This document shows, in pieces, positions 5,055-6,867 of a stretch of DNA of 6,867 nt (positions within the stretch are counted from its first letter, which is position 1; each line of letters starts with the position of its first letter). This stretch comes from Deltaproteobacteria bacterium (GTDB lineage Bacteria > Desulfobacterota > DSM-4660 > Desulfatiglandales > HGW-15). The translations under genes were made by a program, and so were the position numbers. The DNA is taken from assembly GCA_016926135.1 (NCBI GenBank), contig JAFGPH010000481.1:1-6867 (forward strand), in the 5' to 3' direction. The notes beneath the pieces are model-generated. The model made no database searches. It worked only from the letters and a program-made list of their open reading frames with translations, and was not told the origin of the DNA.

Positions 5055-6867
5055 ATGCTGGAACGAATCCTGGGTAAAGAGATCGCCACTTACGTCAAGG
5101 CCCATCGCGGTCTCCTGGTGTGCGCCCTTGTCCTGACCGCCATCTCAGCGCTCTTTGTCGTCGTTCCCGCTTACCTGCTTCAGCCCTTCGTCGATGAGGG
5201 AATGAAATCGGGTTCCGACCCGGTCAGCTGGAAGATCCCCTGGATATCCTTTGATTCGGATTCTCTTCTCTCATGGCGGCGCACTGAGATCGTCATCGTG
5301 CGGGAAATCTCTCCTAACCGTCTTCTCCTGGTGCTTACCCTTGTGGCTTTCTGCTCGATTGTCATCAAGTCGGCCGCCGTCTACTTCAGCCAGCTAGCGG
5401 CCGCAGCTTTCTCCAACAGGGCCGTGAGGACGATACGGAGTGAATTATATGACAAGTTCCTCTCGCTTCCCCTCGGCTTCTACCACAGACACAAGCTGGG
5501 AGAGTTGATCTCGAGATCTACGGCGGATCTCACGGTCATGCAGGAACGGATTGCAAACATCCTGATCGGGCTGGTGGAGTACCCCCTCACCGCCGTGGCC
5601 TTTCTCATGTTTCTCTTCATCATGAATTTCCGTCTCACCCTGCTCATCTTCGTCTCGGTGCCGGTTATTGTCGGGATAATTCGCCTATTCGGGAGGAAGG
5701 TCAAGAAACATTCCCGCAACGTCCAGGAGGCCCTGTCCCATGTCACAGCCTCCTATCAGGAGTCCATTTCCTGTCTCAAGATCATCCAGGGTTTCTGCAG
5801 GGGCCAGGAGGAGTCCAGGAAGTTCCACTCCCTTGTCGACCGGCATTATGCGAGTGTCATGCGGTGGAGTCGGTGGTACCTGGGCCTCGGGCCGATGATG
5901 GACTCGACGGTGTTTCTCATCCTCCCCGCAGTCTTGATCGTGGGAAAAGTCTATTTCCATCACAGCCTTGGTGAAATCATGTCGTTGATCTATGCCTTCT
6001 CCAGGGTTTACTCCCCGATCAAAAGCCTTGCCAGGGTGAATAATGAACTTCGGACCCTCCAAGGGGCCACGGACCGTGTCTTTGGAATCCTCCAGACCGT
6101 CCCGGAACTCCGTGAGGGTGAAGGTGCCCGGGTTTTGCCTCGCCACCGGGAGTCGATCGAATTCCGGGGTGTGCATTTCTCCTACTCGCTTGGCCCTGAG
6201 GTGCTCAGAAATATTTCCCTCTCGATTCGGAAGGGTGAAATGGTGGCTTTCGTGGGCTCCACGGGCGCCGGGAAGAGCACCCTGTTGGATCTCGTCCCCC
6301 GGTTCTATGATGTGACGAGAGGGAGCATTGTCGTTGACGGAATCGATATCCGGGGGGTGACCCTTGAATCGCTTCGTGGACAGATCGGGATCGTCAGCCA
6401 GGATGTGCTTCTCTTTCATGACACCATCGCGAGCAATATCGCCTATGGATACAGGGGGGAGAGCATGGACAGAATCATCGAGGCGGCGAAGGCCGCCCAT
6501 GCCCACGATTTCATCCTGTCTCAGTCTCAGGGCTATGAATCCATTGTCGGAGACCGTGGGACCCTGCTCTCCGGCGGGCAGCGACAGCGCATCGCCATTG
6601 CAAGGGCGATCCTGGCGGATCCTTCTATACTGATTCTGGATGAAGCGGCCTCTGCATTGGATGCGGAGAGCGAAAGACTCATTCAGGAGAGCATAAAAAG
6701 ACTGAAGGGGGGCAGGACGATCCTGGTTGTGGCTCATCGGCTCAGCACGGTGAGGGAGGCGGACCGGATCTATGTGATCGAGAAAGGAGAGATCGTCGAA
6801 TCAGGAAGTCGTGATGAACTGATGGCCCTCAATGGGCGTTTCCGGCAACTCCACGACATGCAGTTCA
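5055..6867 (+). CDS. msbA: MsbA-like lipid A/LPS ABC exporter, missing only its last few codons
   Basis: The frame is open from the ATG at 5055 to the window edge (604 residues). It ends in FRQLHDMQF, which matches the extreme C-terminus of E. coli MsbA (582 residues), so only a few codons are lost. The protein is a half-transporter: a six-helix membrane domain (about 20-320) and one ATPase domain. It is expected to work as a homodimer flipping lipid A-core from the inner to the outer leaflet. ATPase motifs are complete: A-loop Y377, Walker A GSTGAGKST (401-409), Q-loop Q449, signature LSGGQ (505-509), Walker B ILILDE (525-530, catalytic E530), D-loop SALD (533-536) and switch H561. After Walker B the usual DEATS reads DEAAS. 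The first periplasmic loop is about 32 residues longer than in E. coli. No alternative start codon lies upstream in frame, and the Shine-Dalgarno site is weak (AGCGAG close to the ATG). A related lipid or glycolipid exporter cannot be excluded. Confidence 0.9.
   Translation, partial: MLERILGKEIATYVKAHRGLLVCALVLTAISALFVVVPAYLLQPFVDEGMKSGSDPVSWKIPWISFDSDSLLSWRRTEIVIVREISPNRLLLVLTLVAFCSIVIKSAAVYFSQLAAAAFSNRAVRTIRSELYDKFLSLPLGFYHRHKLGELISRSTADLTVMQERIANILIGLVEYPLTAVAFLMFLFIMNFRLTLLIFVSVPVIVGIIRLFGRKVKKHSRNVQEALSHVTASYQESISCLKIIQGFCRGQEESRKFHSLVDRHYASVMRWSRWYLGLGPMMDSTVFLILPAVLIVGKVYFHHSLGEIMSLIYAFSRVYSPIKSLARVNNELRTLQGATDRVFGILQTVPELREGEGARVLPRHRESIEFRGVHFSYSLGPEVLRNISLSIRKGEMVAFVGSTGAGKSTLLDLVPRFYDVTRGSIVVDGIDIRGVTLESLRGQIGIVSQDVLLFHDTIASNIAYGYRGESMDRIIEAAKAAHAHDFILSQSQGYESIVGDRGTLLSGGQRQRIAIARAILADPSILILDEAASALDAESERLIQESIKRLKGGRTILVVAHRLSTVREADRIYVIEKGEIVESGSRDELMALNGRFRQLHDMQF

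Noticed and set aside
4379..5089. A 236-codon minus-strand open frame opposite the acyl-CoA dehydrogenase and crossing the gap before msbA
   Set aside because: It has no recognisable domain and lies opposite a complete, well-conserved gene.
5685..6737. A long open frame on the minus strand (350 codons) opposite the MsbA-like gene
   Set aside because: It lies opposite the intact ATPase domain, shows no motif of its own, and reflects codon bias of the real gene.

Overview
The window reads as one co-directional envelope-biogenesis cluster from a Gram-negative bacterium. All five genes lie on the + strand and are separated by gaps of 44 to 76 bases or by a 4-base overlap. LptF/LptG-type and MsbA-type proteins imply an outer membrane with LPS or lipooligosaccharide. 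The moderately GC-rich sequence, the style of the LptG and WecA-like proteins, and an acyl-CoA dehydrogenase inside such a cluster suggest a deltaproteobacterial-type lineage (Desulfobacterota, perhaps syntrophic or sulfate-reducing). That taxonomic guess is inference, not proof.

Layout: (1) 1-618 is the 3' part of an LPS-export permease (LptG-like), with its start outside the window. (2) 615-1850 is a GT4-family (GT-B fold) glycosyltransferase that overlaps the permease stop codon by ATGA. (3) 1896-3782 is a two-part membrane protein. Its N-terminal half is a WecA/MraY-superfamily polyprenyl-phosphate sugar-1-phosphate transferase. Its C-terminal half has the four-helix membrane segment plus Rossmann-like domain otherwise known from CapD/FlaA1/PglF dehydratases and WbaP-type transferases, but no dehydratase catalytic domain follows. 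(4) 3827-4978 is a complete acyl-CoA dehydrogenase with a good Shine-Dalgarno sequence. (5) 5055-6867 is an MsbA-like lipid A/LPS ABC exporter that is almost complete; it runs off the window a few codons before its expected end.

A plausible joint reading is that the fused transferase starts a lipid-linked glycan on undecaprenyl phosphate, the GT4 enzyme extends it, and MsbA and LptG handle export of the lipid A-based product across the inner membrane and out of it. The acyl-CoA dehydrogenase has no textbook role in this pathway and is the outsider.

The points most worth a second look are the domain architecture of the 628-residue transferase, the dehydrogenase's position, and two departures of the MsbA protein from the E. 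coli protein: a longer first periplasmic loop and an acidic residue where E. coli has the lipid A-contacting R148. I found no RNA genes, mobile elements, CRISPR arrays or convincing intrinsic terminators. No stretch longer than 300 bases lacks a gene.
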